DNA of 64,000 nt from Comamonas testosteroni ATCC 11996 (GTDB taxonomy: Bacteria > Pseudomonadota > Gammaproteobacteria > Burkholderiales > Burkholderiaceae_C): NCBI RefSeq assembly GCF_000241525.1, contig NZ_AHIL01000055.1:62001-126000 (forward strand), given 5' to 3'. A program made the translations under genes and the position numbers. The notes under the pieces are model-generated. The model did no database searches. It was given only the letters and a program-made list of their open reading frames with translations, and was not told the origin of the DNA. This document shows, piece after piece, positions 38,852 to 47,421 of the stretch. Position 1 is the stretch's first letter; the number at the start of each line of letters is the position of its first letter.

Positions 38852-40243
38852 ATGACACAGTCCACCACGACCCTGCAGCAGACGCGCCAGGCCCTGGCCC
38901 GCTCCATAGGCCAGGCCGCCTTCGTCTACGGCTACCCGCTCACCGAGACCTACCGCACCTGCGCCCTGCAGACCGCCGAGCAGGCGCGGCTGCGCCCCGG
39001 CAGCTCGGCCGGCTCGGATGTGCGCGCGCCCATGAACACGCTGCACCATGCGCCGCGCCCCTCCACCCACGAGGACCGCGACGTGGTCACTCCGGCCAAC
39101 GACCTGCTGTATTCCATGGCCTGGCTGAACCTGGAAGGCGGCCCCATGCTGCTGACCATTCCGTCCTCGGCCCGCCATCCGGGGCGCTACTTCGTGCTGC
39201 CGCTGTACGACGCCTATACCGAGAACTTCGAGAACCTGGGTCCGCGCAACTGCAATCCCGAAGGCGAGACCGTGGTCCTGCTCGGCCCCGGCGGCCAGGT
39301 GCCGGCATCGATGTCCCATCTGCGCGCGGTGCACTGCCCCACCCACCTGGTCTGGCTGATAGGCCGCATCCTCGCAGGCGACGAGAGCGACTGGCCCGCA
39401 GCGCGCGCTCTGCAGTCGGAGATACGCCTGGAGCCCGCGCCCGGCACCGTGCCCCAAGGACGCCCCGCTGCCATCGAGCACTGGTGCGGCGATCCCGTGG
39501 ACGCCATGGCCGCAGCCTTCGAGAACGGCGAGCCCGCGCAGCAGGTGGCGCCGCGCTTTTTCACCAATCTCTGCCAGGCGCTGGCCGAGGCCCCCGGCCG
39601 CATCGAGGACCGCGGCCTGCTCGCCTGGCTGGGCCAGGCCGGCCTGGTGCCCGGCGTGCCTTTTTCCTGGGAGGCGCTGGACGATCCCACGCGCGCCGGC
39701 CTCATCGAAGGCTTTGCCGACGGCGTGCAGACCGTGGCGGCCATGGGCAGCAACCGCCGTCCCCGGCCGTGGACCATGACGACCAATACCGGCCGCTACG
39801 GCAGCCACTTCCTGATCCGCGCCCGCACCGCCTACCTGGGCCTGGGCGCACTGGCCACCACCGAGGCCATCTACTCCGCCTCGCACTACGACACCGACCT
39901 CGAGCCGCTCAACGGCCAGCAGCGCTATGTGATGCGCTTCGAAGCGGGCGACCTGCCTCCGGCCGATGCCTTCTGGTCCGTGACGCTGTATGACAGCGAC
40001 CGCTTTCTCTACCCCAACGACATCCGCCGCCACGCCATCGGCGACCGCACGCCAGACCTTCAGTTCGGCGCCGACGGCAGCCTGGAGATCGGGATAGGCC
40101 ACGAGCGCCCTGACAACAGCACTGCCAACTGGCTGCCCGCCCCCTCCGGCCGCTTCTATCTGATACTGCGCATGTACTACCCGCGCGACGGCGTGCAGAG
40201 CTGGCGCATTCCCGCCCTGCAGGTACAGGCGGTGCACGCATGA
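38852..40243 (+). CDS. DUF1254/DUF1214 protein, first of a tandem pair
   Basis: A 463-residue protein. The N-terminal region (FVYGYPLTETYRTCA, then DVVTPANDLLYSMAWLNLEG) matches DUF1254 and the C-terminal part (PPADAFWSVTLYDSDRFLYP and NWLPAPSGRFYLILRMYYP) matches DUF1214. Most members carry a signal peptide; none is visible here, so it is probably cytoplasmic. The biochemical role of the family is unknown. AAGGTAG lies before the ATG. Its stop overlaps the start of its paralogue by 4 bp, suggesting a heteromeric partnership. Confidence 0.87.
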   Translation: MTQSTTTLQQTRQALARSIGQAAFVYGYPLTETYRTCALQTAEQARLRPGSSAGSDVRAPMNTLHHAPRPSTHEDRDVVTPANDLLYSMAWLNLEGGPMLLTIPSSARHPGRYFVLPLYDAYTENFENLGPRNCNPEGETVVLLGPGGQVPASMSHLRAVHCPTHLVWLIGRILAGDESDWPAARALQSEIRLEPAPGTVPQGRPAAIEHWCGDPVDAMAAAFENGEPAQQVAPRFFTNLCQALAEAPGRIEDRGLLAWLGQAGLVPGVPFSWEALDDPTRAGLIEGFADGVQTVAAMGSNRRPRPWTMTTNTGRYGSHFLIRARTAYLGLGALATTEAIYSASHYDTDLEPLNGQQRYVMRFEAGDLPPADAFWSVTLYDSDRFLYPNDIRRHAIGDRTPDLQFGADGSLEIGIGHERPDNSTANWLPAPSGRFYLILRMYYPRDGVQSWRIPALQVQAVHA

Positions 40244-41604
40244 CAGCCATCACCGCCACCTCAACGGCCGCCGAACTGCAGGCCCTGGCCGAGCAAGCCG
40301 TGACCTGGGCCTACCCGCTCTACGAGATGCGCCGCATGCGCGCGGCCACCTCGCCCCGGCGCACCGAGGCGGGCCTGGCCGCGCCCGAAGGCATGCGCTG
40401 GTGCAACCTGTTCGCCCACGCGCGCCAGCTGCTGCGCGCCGGCACCAGCCGCGTGGTCACACCCAACAACGACACGCTCTACACCAATGCCTGGCTGGAC
40501 CTGGGCGCAGGACCGCTGGTCATCGACGTGCCCGACACCGCGGGGCGCTACTACGTGCTGGGCCTGCTGGACTTCTACACCAATCCCTTCGCCCACATAG
40601 GCCCACGCCTGACCGGCACCCAGGCGCGCTCCTTCCTGGTTACGCCGCCGGGCTGGAGTGGCGCGCTGCCCGCGGGCTTCGATGCGCCCGGCGCCCACAT
40701 CCAGGCGCCCACGCGCTGGCTCTGGATCATAGGCCGCATCCTGGTGGACGGCCCCCGGGACCTGGCGGCCGTGCATGCGCTGCAGGACGGCTTCAGCATG
40801 GCCCCGCTGGCCGACTGGCTGGCCGGCCAGGCGGCAGTCGCGCCCGCACCCCACGCCTTTGCGCCGGACTGCGACCCCCAGGCCCCGGCCACGGCAGCCC
40901 ACTTCGCTGCCCAGGTCAACGCCGCGCTGCGGGAGAATCCGCCGCCCGCGGCGCAGCGCGAACTGGTGGAGCGCTTTGCAGCCGTGGGCCTGGGCAGCGG
41001 CTGCACCGGGCCGCACGAGGAGCAGGCCCCGGTCCTGCAACAGGCACTGGACGCCGTGCTGCCGCAGCTGCGCAGCGCACAGTCCGGCACGAGCCAGGCC
41101 TCGGGCTGGATCATGCCGCCGCTGGTGATGGACAGCTTCGGCGACGACTACGCCACCCGCGCCCAGGTAGCGCTCAAGTACATAGGCATGCTGGACGGGC
41201 GCGAAGCCGTCTACCCCATGGCCTGGACCGATGCCCGGGGCCAGCCCCTGGACGGCGGCTCGCGCTACTGCCTGCGCTTCGCACCCGGGGCCCTGCCGCC
41301 CGTGGACGCGTTCTGGTCCATCACCCTGTACGACGCGCGCAGCTACATGCTGGTGGACAACCCGCTGGACCGCTACGCCATAGGCGACCGCAGCACGGGC
41401 CTTCGCCGCGACGCCGACGGCGGCCTGAGCCTGCACATACAGCACGCCGCGCCGCACAGTGAAACCGCGCGCGCCAACTGGCTGCCCGCGCCCGAAGGCC
41501 GCTTCTACCTCTGCCTGCGCGCCTACCTGCCGCGCACCGACATGCTGAACGGGCGCTACGCACTGCCGCCGCTGCAGCGCCTGAACGATGAACAGGAGAC
41601 CTGA
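40240..41604 (+). CDS. DUF1254/DUF1214 protein, second of a tandem pair
   Basis: A 454-residue paralogue of the preceding protein. It shares the marks WAYPLYEMRRM, VVTPNNDTLYTNAWLDLGAG, PVDAFWSITLYDARSYMLVD and NWLPAPEGRFYLCLRAYLP. The spacing of the blocks is nearly the same in both, so a duplication is likely. There is no signal peptide. It starts inside the stop of the previous gene (ATGA) and ends one base before the next start, so three proteins are made from one tightly coupled message. Confidence 0.87.
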   Translation: MTAITATSTAAELQALAEQAVTWAYPLYEMRRMRAATSPRRTEAGLAAPEGMRWCNLFAHARQLLRAGTSRVVTPNNDTLYTNAWLDLGAGPLVIDVPDTAGRYYVLGLLDFYTNPFAHIGPRLTGTQARSFLVTPPGWSGALPAGFDAPGAHIQAPTRWLWIIGRILVDGPRDLAAVHALQDGFSMAPLADWLAGQAAVAPAPHAFAPDCDPQAPATAAHFAAQVNAALRENPPPAAQRELVERFAAVGLGSGCTGPHEEQAPVLQQALDAVLPQLRSAQSGTSQASGWIMPPLVMDSFGDDYATRAQVALKYIGMLDGREAVYPMAWTDARGQPLDGGSRYCLRFAPGALPPVDAFWSITLYDARSYMLVDNPLDRYAIGDRSTGLRRDADGGLSLHIQHAAPHSETARANWLPAPEGRFYLCLRAYLPRTDMLNGRYALPPLQRLNDEQET

Positions 41605-41605
41605 C

Positions 41606-42859
41606 ATGGACAGCAAAGACGACGACAAGCCCTTCCTGCTCGTGGGCACGGGCAGCGAAACCGTGGCCCCTGGCCTGCACATGCTGCGCGGCCAGGGCCA
41701 GTCCTTCGTGGCCGAGACGGACGCCGGCCTGGTGGTCGTGGACGCCGGACCCGGCGGCTCCGTCACCCAGGGCATGATCGACAGCCTGCGCGCGCTCAGC
41801 GACGCCCCCGTGCATGCGCTGTGCTACAGCCACGGCCACATCGGCTACAACGCCGGCGTGCCTCAGTGGCTGGAGCATGCGCGCCAGCGCGGCGAGCCCG
41901 CGCCCCGCCTCATCGCCCACCGCAACGTGCTGCGCCGCCACGCACGCTACCGCGAGACCGAGGCCCTGCAGCACCGCATGGCCGAAGTGCAGTTCAACCG
42001 CTCACCCGGCTTCTTCGAGCGCCGGCTGGCCATGCACGAACCCACCGAGACCTTTGACCAGCGCCTGGTCATAGGCAGCGGCGAGCAGCGCATCGAACTG
42101 CTGTGGGCTCCGTCCGAGACCGACGACGCCATCGCCCTGTGGAGCCCCGCGCAGCGCGTGATCTACGGCGGCGCGGCGCTGCTGGACTCCATTCCCAACA
42201 TCGGCACGCCGTTTCGCACGCTGCGCGACACCGTGCGCTGGGCCGGAACGCTCGAAGCCCTGGCCGCGCTTGATCCGCGCATCGCCGTGCGCGAATTCGG
42301 CCCCCTGATCGAGGGCGAGGCCGAAGTGCAGAAGGTGCTCACCCACACGGCCCGCGCGCTGCGCTGGCTGCGCGCCGAAGTGGTCAGCCTCATGAACCAG
42401 GGTCTGGGCGAGCAGCAGGTGCTGGCCCGGATGCACTACCCCGAGGAGCTGTTCGGCGTGCCCTGGATGAAACCCACCTATGGCGACCCCAGCTACATCG
42501 TGCGCGACATCTACCGCTCGGAAAACGGCTGGTGGGACCGCAATCCCACCACCCTGCACCCCGAGCCGCCCGAAGCCGTGGGCGCCGCCGTGGCCCGGGC
42601 CATCACCGACAAGCCAGCCGTCATCGCCAGCGCCCAGGCCCTGGCCGACGCCGGCCAGTGGCAACTGGCCCTGCACGTCATCGACCTGCTGGCCACCGCC
42701 CATGGCGACGCGCCCGAACTCGCCCAGGCGCGTGCCCTCAAGGCCGCCTGGCTGCGCGAGCGCGCGGCCCAGGTCGCCAGCTATGTATCGCGCAATCTCT
42801 ACAAAGTCAGCGCCGACATGATCGAGCAAGGCACGCAGGGCCGCTTCGGCATCCGCTAG
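41606..42859 (+). CDS. Alkylsulfatase-like metallo-beta-lactamase-fold protein with degenerate metal motif
   Basis: A 417-residue protein. The N-terminal half has the MBL fold and the C-terminal half an alkylsulfatase-dimerisation region (YGDPSYIVRDIYRSENGWWD, then ARAITDKPAVIASAQALADA). The usual HxHxDH appears as SHGHIGYN: the first two His remain while the Asp-His pair is replaced. The block normally read as HAPGETDD is WAPSETDD, and the usual AGD is YGGA. Either the metal site is altered or the enzyme is inactive. CAGGAG precedes the ATG at 41606. It has no signal peptide, unlike SdsA-type secreted alkylsulfatases. Confidence 0.8.
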   Translation: MDSKDDDKPFLLVGTGSETVAPGLHMLRGQGQSFVAETDAGLVVVDAGPGGSVTQGMIDSLRALSDAPVHALCYSHGHIGYNAGVPQWLEHARQRGEPAPRLIAHRNVLRRHARYRETEALQHRMAEVQFNRSPGFFERRLAMHEPTETFDQRLVIGSGEQRIELLWAPSETDDAIALWSPAQRVIYGGAALLDSIPNIGTPFRTLRDTVRWAGTLEALAALDPRIAVREFGPLIEGEAEVQKVLTHTARALRWLRAEVVSLMNQGLGEQQVLARMHYPEELFGVPWMKPTYGDPSYIVRDIYRSENGWWDRNPTTLHPEPPEAVGAAVARAITDKPAVIASAQALADAGQWQLALHVIDLLATAHGDAPELAQARALKAAWLRERAAQVASYVSRNLYKVSADMIEQGTQGRFGIR

Positions 42860-42894
42860 CCCTCCCGCTAGCCAGTCCCATCCAGGAGACATCC

Positions 42895-43890
42895 ATGCAC
42901 CCTCAACCGTACCACCTGCGCCGCTGCCTGGCCCTCGCCGCAGCGCTGGCCTCCGCCACCTGCGGCACCGCCCATGCGCAAGGCACCGCCGGCTACCCCA
43001 GCCGGCCCGTGACCCTGATCGTGCCCACGGCGGCGGCCGGCGGCACCGACACCATTGCCCGCCTGTTCGCCGACGCGCTGGGCAAGGCCATGAAGCAGCC
43101 CTTCGTGGTGGACAATCGCCCCGGCGCCAACGGCATCATCGGCGTCGATTCCGTGGCCAAGGCCCCGGCCGACGGCTACCGCCTGCTGTTCACCTACGCG
43201 GCCACCATGGCGGTCAACCCCAGCCTCTACCGCAAGCTGCCCTACGACCCGCTCAGGGACTTCGTCCCCATCGCCCAGATCGGGCGCGGCGGCAACCTGC
43301 TGCTGGTCAGAAAGGACCTGCCCGTCAAAACGCTGCAGGAATTCGTGAGCTATGCCAAGGCTCATCCCGACACGCTCAACTACTGCTCCTGGGGCCTGGG
43401 CTCGGGCGGCCACCTGACCATGGAAAGCCTGAAGAAGCAGGCCGGCATCACCATGACCCACATCCCCTACAAGGGCTCCAGCCCCTGCGTGCAGGACATC
43501 ATGGGCGGGCAGGTGGATGCGGGCTTCGGCGACACCTCCTCCACCGTGGAACTGGTCAAGGCCGGCCGCGTGAAGGCGCTGGCCCACAGCAGCTCGGGGC
43601 GGCTGCCGTCCCTGCCCGAGGTGCCCTCCATGACCGAGGCCGGCTACCCATTCAAGAACTACTCGTGGTACGGCATCTTCGCGCCGGCCAAGACCCCGCC
43701 GGCCATCGTCGCGCGGCTCAACGAGCAGGTGCTGCGCGCGCTGCGCGACCCGGCCCTGATCCAGCGCATGCGCGAACTCAACTTCTCGGACCTGCCGCTG
43801 ACCACGCCCGAGCAATTCACCCAGACCCTGCGCCAGGACCTGGACGACTGGAGCCAGCTGGTCAAGGAAACCGGCGTGCAGCTCGACTAG
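42895..43890 (+). CDS. Bug-family solute-binding protein closing the cluster
   Basis: A 331-residue exported receptor: a Sec signal peptide ends at GTAHAQG, then the canonical loops YPSRPVTLIVPTAAAGGTDT and VDNRPGANGIIGVDSV. The C-terminal part is complete and ends ETGVQLD. CAGGAGACATCC precedes the ATG at 42895, only 35 bp after the previous stop. It probably captures the substrate, or a related one, of the enzymes encoded upstream. A family 1 repeat 43 bp downstream marks the end of the unit. Confidence 0.9.
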   Translation: MHPQPYHLRRCLALAAALASATCGTAHAQGTAGYPSRPVTLIVPTAAAGGTDTIARLFADALGKAMKQPFVVDNRPGANGIIGVDSVAKAPADGYRLLFTYAATMAVNPSLYRKLPYDPLRDFVPIAQIGRGGNLLLVRKDLPVKTLQEFVSYAKAHPDTLNYCSWGLGSGGHLTMESLKKQAGITMTHIPYKGSSPCVQDIMGGQVDAGFGDTSSTVELVKAGRVKALAHSSSGRLPSLPEVPSMTEAGYPFKNYSWYGIFAPAKTPPAIVARLNEQVLRALRDPALIQRMRELNFSDLPLTTPEQFTQTLRQDLDDWSQLVKETGVQLD

Positions 43891-43933
43891 CGCGCGCCAG
43901 CCAGGCCGCGCCTGATGCAGACAAATTCACATT

Positions 43934-44029
43934 AAAAATAGGAGCTGTCATCGCTCACCAGTCAATAAATCTGAATACTTTCATGTCTATATTTGTTGAT
44001 TGACAAGCGATGTCAGCTCATCTTTTTTT
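43934..44029. repeat. Palindromic intergenic repeat, family 1 copy D
   Basis: A 96-bp element with A5 at the left and T7 at the right. The arms AGCTGTCATCGCT and AGCGATGTCAGCT are near-perfect inverted repeats; the core is AT-rich and diverged. It separates the catabolic cluster from the convergent glt operon and may terminate transcription. Confidence 0.7.
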
Positions 44030-44054
44030 CAAACCTTCTCATGACCGGAGCATG

Positions 44055-44081
44055 AAAAAAGGCGCTCACGAGGAGCGCCTT
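44055..44081 (-). terminator. Terminator of the glt operon
   Basis: On the minus strand AAGGCGCT (44081-44074) pairs with AGCGCCTT (44066-44059) and runs into six T. It lies 20 bp after the gltL stop. Confidence 0.85.
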
Positions 44082-44101
44082 GGGCCCAGAGGGCAGCAGC
44101 A

Positions 44102-44839
44102 TCAATGCTGCAGGATCTTGTTGAGGAATTCCTTGGTTCGCGGCTGGCGGTTTTCGGGATGGCCGAAGAACTCTTCCTTGCTGCAGTCTTCCAGAATCTT
44201 GCCGCCCACGTCCATGAAGATCACACGGCTGGCCACCTTGCGCGCAAATCCCATTTCGTGGGTCACGCACATCATGGTCATGCCTTCGTTGGCCAGGCCC
44301 ATCATCACGTCCAGCACTTCGCCGACCATTTCGGGATCCAGTGCCGAAGTGGGTTCGTCGAACAGCATGACGATGGGATCCATCGACAGAGCGCGCGCAA
44401 TGGCCACGCGCTGCTGCTGACCACCGGAGAGCTGGCCGGGGAACTTGTCCTTGTGAGCGGTCAGGCCCACGCGGTCCAGCATCTTGAGGCCACGGGTCTT
44501 GGCGTCGGCAGCACTGCGGCCCAGCACCTTCATCTGTGCGATGGTCAGGTTCTCTGTCACCGACAGGTGGGGGAACAGCTCAAAGTGCTGGAACACCATG
44601 CCCACGCGGCTGCGCAGCTTGGGCAGATTGGTCTTAGGATCGTGCACTGCCGTGCCGTCCACAAAGATCTCGCCCTTCTGGAAAGGCTCCAGCGCATTGA
44701 TGGTCTTGATCAGCGTGGACTTGCCGGAGCCCGAAGGGCCGCACACCACCACCACCTCGCCCTTGTTGATATTGGTGGAGCAATCGGACAGCACCTGAAA
44801 GCTGCCGTACCACTTGGAAACGTTCTTGAGTTCAATCAT
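44102..44839 (-). CDS. gltL: Glutamate/aspartate ABC transporter ATP-binding protein
   Basis: A 245-residue ATPase of the polar amino acid uptake family. Walker A is GPSGSGKST near residue 34, the Q-loop [16 protein letters not shown], the signature [13 protein letters not shown], Walker [15 protein letters not shown], and the switch His THEMGFAR. It energises the GltJK channel with substrate from GltI. It is the last gene of the four-gene minus-strand operon and is separated from gltK by a family 2 repeat of about 80 bp. Confidence 0.93.
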   Translation of the reverse strand: MIELKNVSKWYGSFQVLSDCSTNINKGEVVVVCGPSGSGKSTLIKTINALEPFQKGEIFVDGTAVHDPKTNLPKLRSRVGMVFQHFELFPHLSVTENLTIAQMKVLGRSAADAKTRGLKMLDRVGLTAHKDKFPGQLSGGQQQRVAIARALSMDPIVMLFDEPTSALDPEMVGEVLDVMMGLANEGMTMMCVTHEMGFARKVASRVIFMDVGGKILEDCSKEEFFGHPENRQPRTKEFLNKILQH

Positions 44840-44898
44840 TTTTCACTCCGACTTTTGTCAGTGATCCATCGCAGCGCCTGCAACGGGCTCGGTCAGGC

Positions 44899-44978
44899 CA
44901 GGGACGGCCAGCAAGGGCCGCCCCGCAGCCGAGGCCGTCGTCCCCCTTGAGGGGGAGGGCGCGAAGCGACTCAGGGGG
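44899..44978 (-). repeat. Family 2 intergenic repeat, copy E1
   Basis: On the minus strand it reads CCCCCTGAGTCGCTTCGCGC, then CCTCCCCCTCAAGGGGGACGACGG and GCTGCGGGGCGGCCCTTGC as overlapping landmarks (CCCCCTCAAGGGGG is a hairpin). It begins 4 bp after the gltK stop in the same orientation. Copies E2 and E3 share the blocks CCCTGAG, GGGGACGAC and GGGGCGGCCCTTGC. Confidence 0.75.
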
Positions 44979-44982
44979 TGTT

Positions 44983-45654
44983 TCATCGAATAATGGCAAT
45001 CTTCTTGTGCAGACGCTTGACGAACCAAGACAGTGCAAAGCAGATCACAAAATAGGTCACGGCAGCCGCCAGATAGGATTCGATGGGTCGGCCGAAGTTC
45101 TTGCCGGCGATTTCGAAGCCCTTGAGCATGTCGTAGGCACCGATCGCATAGACCAGCGAGGTATCCTGAAACAGGATGATGGTCTGGGTCAGCAGAACGG
45201 GCAGCATGTTGCGGAAGGCCTGAGGCAGCACCACCAGACGCATGTTCTGACCATAGGTCATGCCCAGCGCCTGGCCGGCAAACACCTGTCCACGTGGAAT
45301 GGACTGAATGCCGGCACGCATGATTTCAGAGAAATATGCTGCTTCGAACGCCACAAAGGTGATGATGGCCGAAGTCTCCGCACCGATGGGCTTGCCGATC
45401 AGCATGGGCATCAGCAGGAAGAACCACAGAATCACCATCACCAGCGGGATGGAGCGCATGCCGTTGACATAGATGGTGGCAGGCAGGTCCAGCCACTTCT
45501 TGCCCGACAGGCGCATCAGCGCCAGCAAGGTGCCGAAGAAGATGCCGCCCAGCGTGGCGATCACGGTCAGGGACACGCTGAAATACAGCCCCTTCAGCAC
45601 AAAGTTGCTGAACAGGTCCCACGAGAAAAACGACCAGTCGAGGTTGAGATTCAT
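44983..45654 (-). CDS. gltK: Glutamate/aspartate ABC transporter permease GltK
   Basis: A 223-residue inner-membrane permease of the HisM/GltK type with about five helices, and the EAA loop EIMRAGIQSIPRGQVFAGQA that contacts the ATPase. The ATG at 45654 is one base beyond the gltJ stop region, consistent with coupling. I preferred it to a longer in-frame start that would overlap gltJ. It forms the channel with GltJ. Confidence 0.92.
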   Translation of the reverse strand: MNLNLDWSFFSWDLFSNFVLKGLYFSVSLTVIATLGGIFFGTLLALMRLSGKKWLDLPATIYVNGMRSIPLVMVILWFFLLMPMLIGKPIGAETSAIITFVAFEAAYFSEIMRAGIQSIPRGQVFAGQALGMTYGQNMRLVVLPQAFRNMLPVLLTQTIILFQDTSLVYAIGAYDMLKGFEIAGKNFGRPIESYLAAAVTYFVICFALSWFVKRLHKKIAIIR

Positions 45655-45655
45655 A

Positions 45656-46408
45656 TCAGTGGCCTCCACCGCTGGCTGCAATCAGGCCGGGAACGCGAGA
45701 ACGCTTCTCGATGAAGGCCATGATGCGGTTGATGATGAAGGCAGAAATCACATACAGACCTGTCACAGCCATATAAATTTCGACGCCACGGGCTGTCTCT
45801 TCCTGGGCCTGCATGGCGAACATGGTCAGTTCGGCCACGGACACCGCAAACGCCACGGACGAGTTCTTGAACACGTTCATGGCCTCGCTGGTCAGCGGCG
45901 GAATGATGATGCGAAACGCCATCGGCAGCAGCACATAGCGGTAGGTCTGGAAGGTCGTGAACCCCACGGCCATGCCGGCATACCGCTGGCCCCGCGGCAA
46001 AGCCTGAATACCGGAGCGCACCTGCTCGGCAATACGGGCAGAGGTGAAGAAACCGATCGCAAACACCACCAGCACAAAGCCCGGCAGGGACTTCATTGCA
46101 GGGAAAATGGCCGGAACCACGTGGTACCAGATGAACACCTGGACCAGCAACGGAATATTGCGGAACAACTCCACCCAGGCATTGCCCAGGCGCACTATCC
46201 ACGGACGATCGGGCAAGGTACGCAAGGTACCAATGACTGCGCCCAGCACCAGAGCGATGACCAGCGACAGCAATGCCACCGACACGGTCCAGCCCCAGGC
46301 CGACATCATCCAATCCAGATAGGTGATGTCACCGTTCTTGCCAAAACAACTCTGCCCGACCTCTTGGGTAATGGTGTCCTGACAGAACACCTGCCAATCC
46401 CAACTCAT
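45656..46408 (-). CDS. gltJ: Glutamate/aspartate ABC transporter permease GltJ
   Basis: A 250-residue permease. A polar N-terminal part with two cysteines (FCQDTITQEVGQSCFG) precedes the helices, as is common in GltJ. The EAA loop reads EQVRSGIQALPRGQRYAGMA. It is encoded 113 bp downstream of gltI, across a terminator-like hairpin, and upstream of gltK. Confidence 0.92.
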   Translation of the reverse strand: MSWDWQVFCQDTITQEVGQSCFGKNGDITYLDWMMSAWGWTVSVALLSLVIALVLGAVIGTLRTLPDRPWIVRLGNAWVELFRNIPLLVQVFIWYHVVPAIFPAMKSLPGFVLVVFAIGFFTSARIAEQVRSGIQALPRGQRYAGMAVGFTTFQTYRYVLLPMAFRIIIPPLTSEAMNVFKNSSVAFAVSVAELTMFAMQAQEETARGVEIYMAVTGLYVISAFIINRIMAFIEKRSRVPGLIAASGGGH

Positions 46409-46467
46409 ACGAGCACCTCTTTCATTCTTGGTTTATGAGGGCAAACGCTCACACCGGCCCTCGCAAC

Positions 46468-46502
46468 AAAAAAGCCCCTTCTAACCGCTTGGCAGAAGGG
46501 GC
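46468..46502 (-). terminator. Hairpin with T run between gltI and gltJ
   Basis: On the minus strand GCCCCTTCT (46502-46494) pairs with AGAAGGGGC (46482-46474), followed by T6. It is 20 bp after the gltI stop but inside the operon, so it probably acts as a partial terminator or 3'-end stabiliser, giving more GltI than membrane subunits. Confidence 0.8.
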
Positions 46503-46521
46503 GGTACACCTATAGGCGGGA

Positions 46522-47421
46522 TTACTTGACTTCGTAAGCTTCCATGGGCTTGTCGTTGGGGTGAGCCCACGCATCCTTGGTCGCTGCCGACAGTGGCAGA
46601 CCCACCTTCACGTTGTTGGGAGGAATGGGCTGCAGGAACCACTTGTCGTACAGCTTGGTCAGAGAACCATCCTTGATCTGACGCACGATGGATTCGTCCA
46701 CAGCCTTCTTGAAGGCGGGATCGTCCTTGCGCATCATGCAGGCGATGGGTTCCACCGACAGCACTTCACCCACGATCTTGTAATCGTTGGGAGCCTTGGA
46801 CTTGGAGATATTGGCGGCCAGGATGGAGCCGTCCATGATGAAGGCATCGGCGCGGCCGGTTTCCAGCATCAGGAAGCTGTCGGCGTGGTCCTTGCCCATG
46901 ACTTCCTTGAAGGTCAGGCCGTCAGCGCGCTTGTTCTTGCGCAGGGTCTGCACGGAAGTCGTACCCGTCGTGGTCACGATGGTCTTGCCGTTCAGGTCCT
47001 TGATGCCGGTGATGCCGGAGTTGGCACGGGTGGCAATGCGCACTTCTTCCACATAGGTGGTGAAGGCGAAGGCTGCATCCTTCTGACGAGCCGTGTTGTT
47101 GGTGGTGGAGCCGCACTCGATGTCCACGGTGCCGTTCTGCACCAGAGGAATACGGTTTTGCGAGGTCACGGGCTGGTACTTCACTTCCAGCGCGGTCAGG
47201 CCCAGTTGCTTCTGGATGTCCTTGAGAATGCGCTCACCCATTTCGGTATGGAAGCCTACATATTTGCCATTGCCCAGCGTATAGCCCAGGCCGGACGATT
47301 CACGCACGCCCAGAGTGACGCTGCCGGAGGACTTGATCTTGGCCAGGGTGTCATTGGCCTGGGCAAACACGGTGCCAGTTGCCAGTGCGGTTACGGCGAT
47401 GGCCAACAAATGCTTCTTCAT
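46522..47421 (-). CDS. gltI: Glutamate/aspartate periplasmic binding protein
   Basis: A 299-residue binding protein of SBP family 3. The signal peptide ends at TVFAQAND. The mature part has SGSVTLGVRESSGLGYTLGN, the family signature VKYQPVTSQNRIPLVQNGTV and DIECGSTTNNTARQKDAAFA, characteristic of GltI. It delivers glutamate or aspartate to GltJKL. It is the first gene of the operon, with a promoter expected in the 430 bp upstream. Confidence 0.94.
   Translation of the reverse strand: MKKHLLAIAVTALATGTVFAQANDTLAKIKSSGSVTLGVRESSGLGYTLGNGKYVGFHTEMGERILKDIQKQLGLTALEVKYQPVTSQNRIPLVQNGTVDIECGSTTNNTARQKDAAFAFTTYVEEVRIATRANSGITGIKDLNGKTIVTTTGTTSVQTLRKNKRADGLTFKEVMGKDHADSFLMLETGRADAFIMDGSILAANISKSKAPNDYKIVGEVLSVEPIACMMRKDDPAFKKAVDESIVRQIKDGSLTKLYDKWFLQPIPPNNVKVGLPLSAATKDAWAHPNDKPMEAYEVK

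Noticed and set aside
38567-40237. A 556-codon open frame on the minus strand
   Set aside because: Shadow of the first DUF1254 gene and the end of the Bug gene; composition shows codon-position mirroring and there is no ribosome site.
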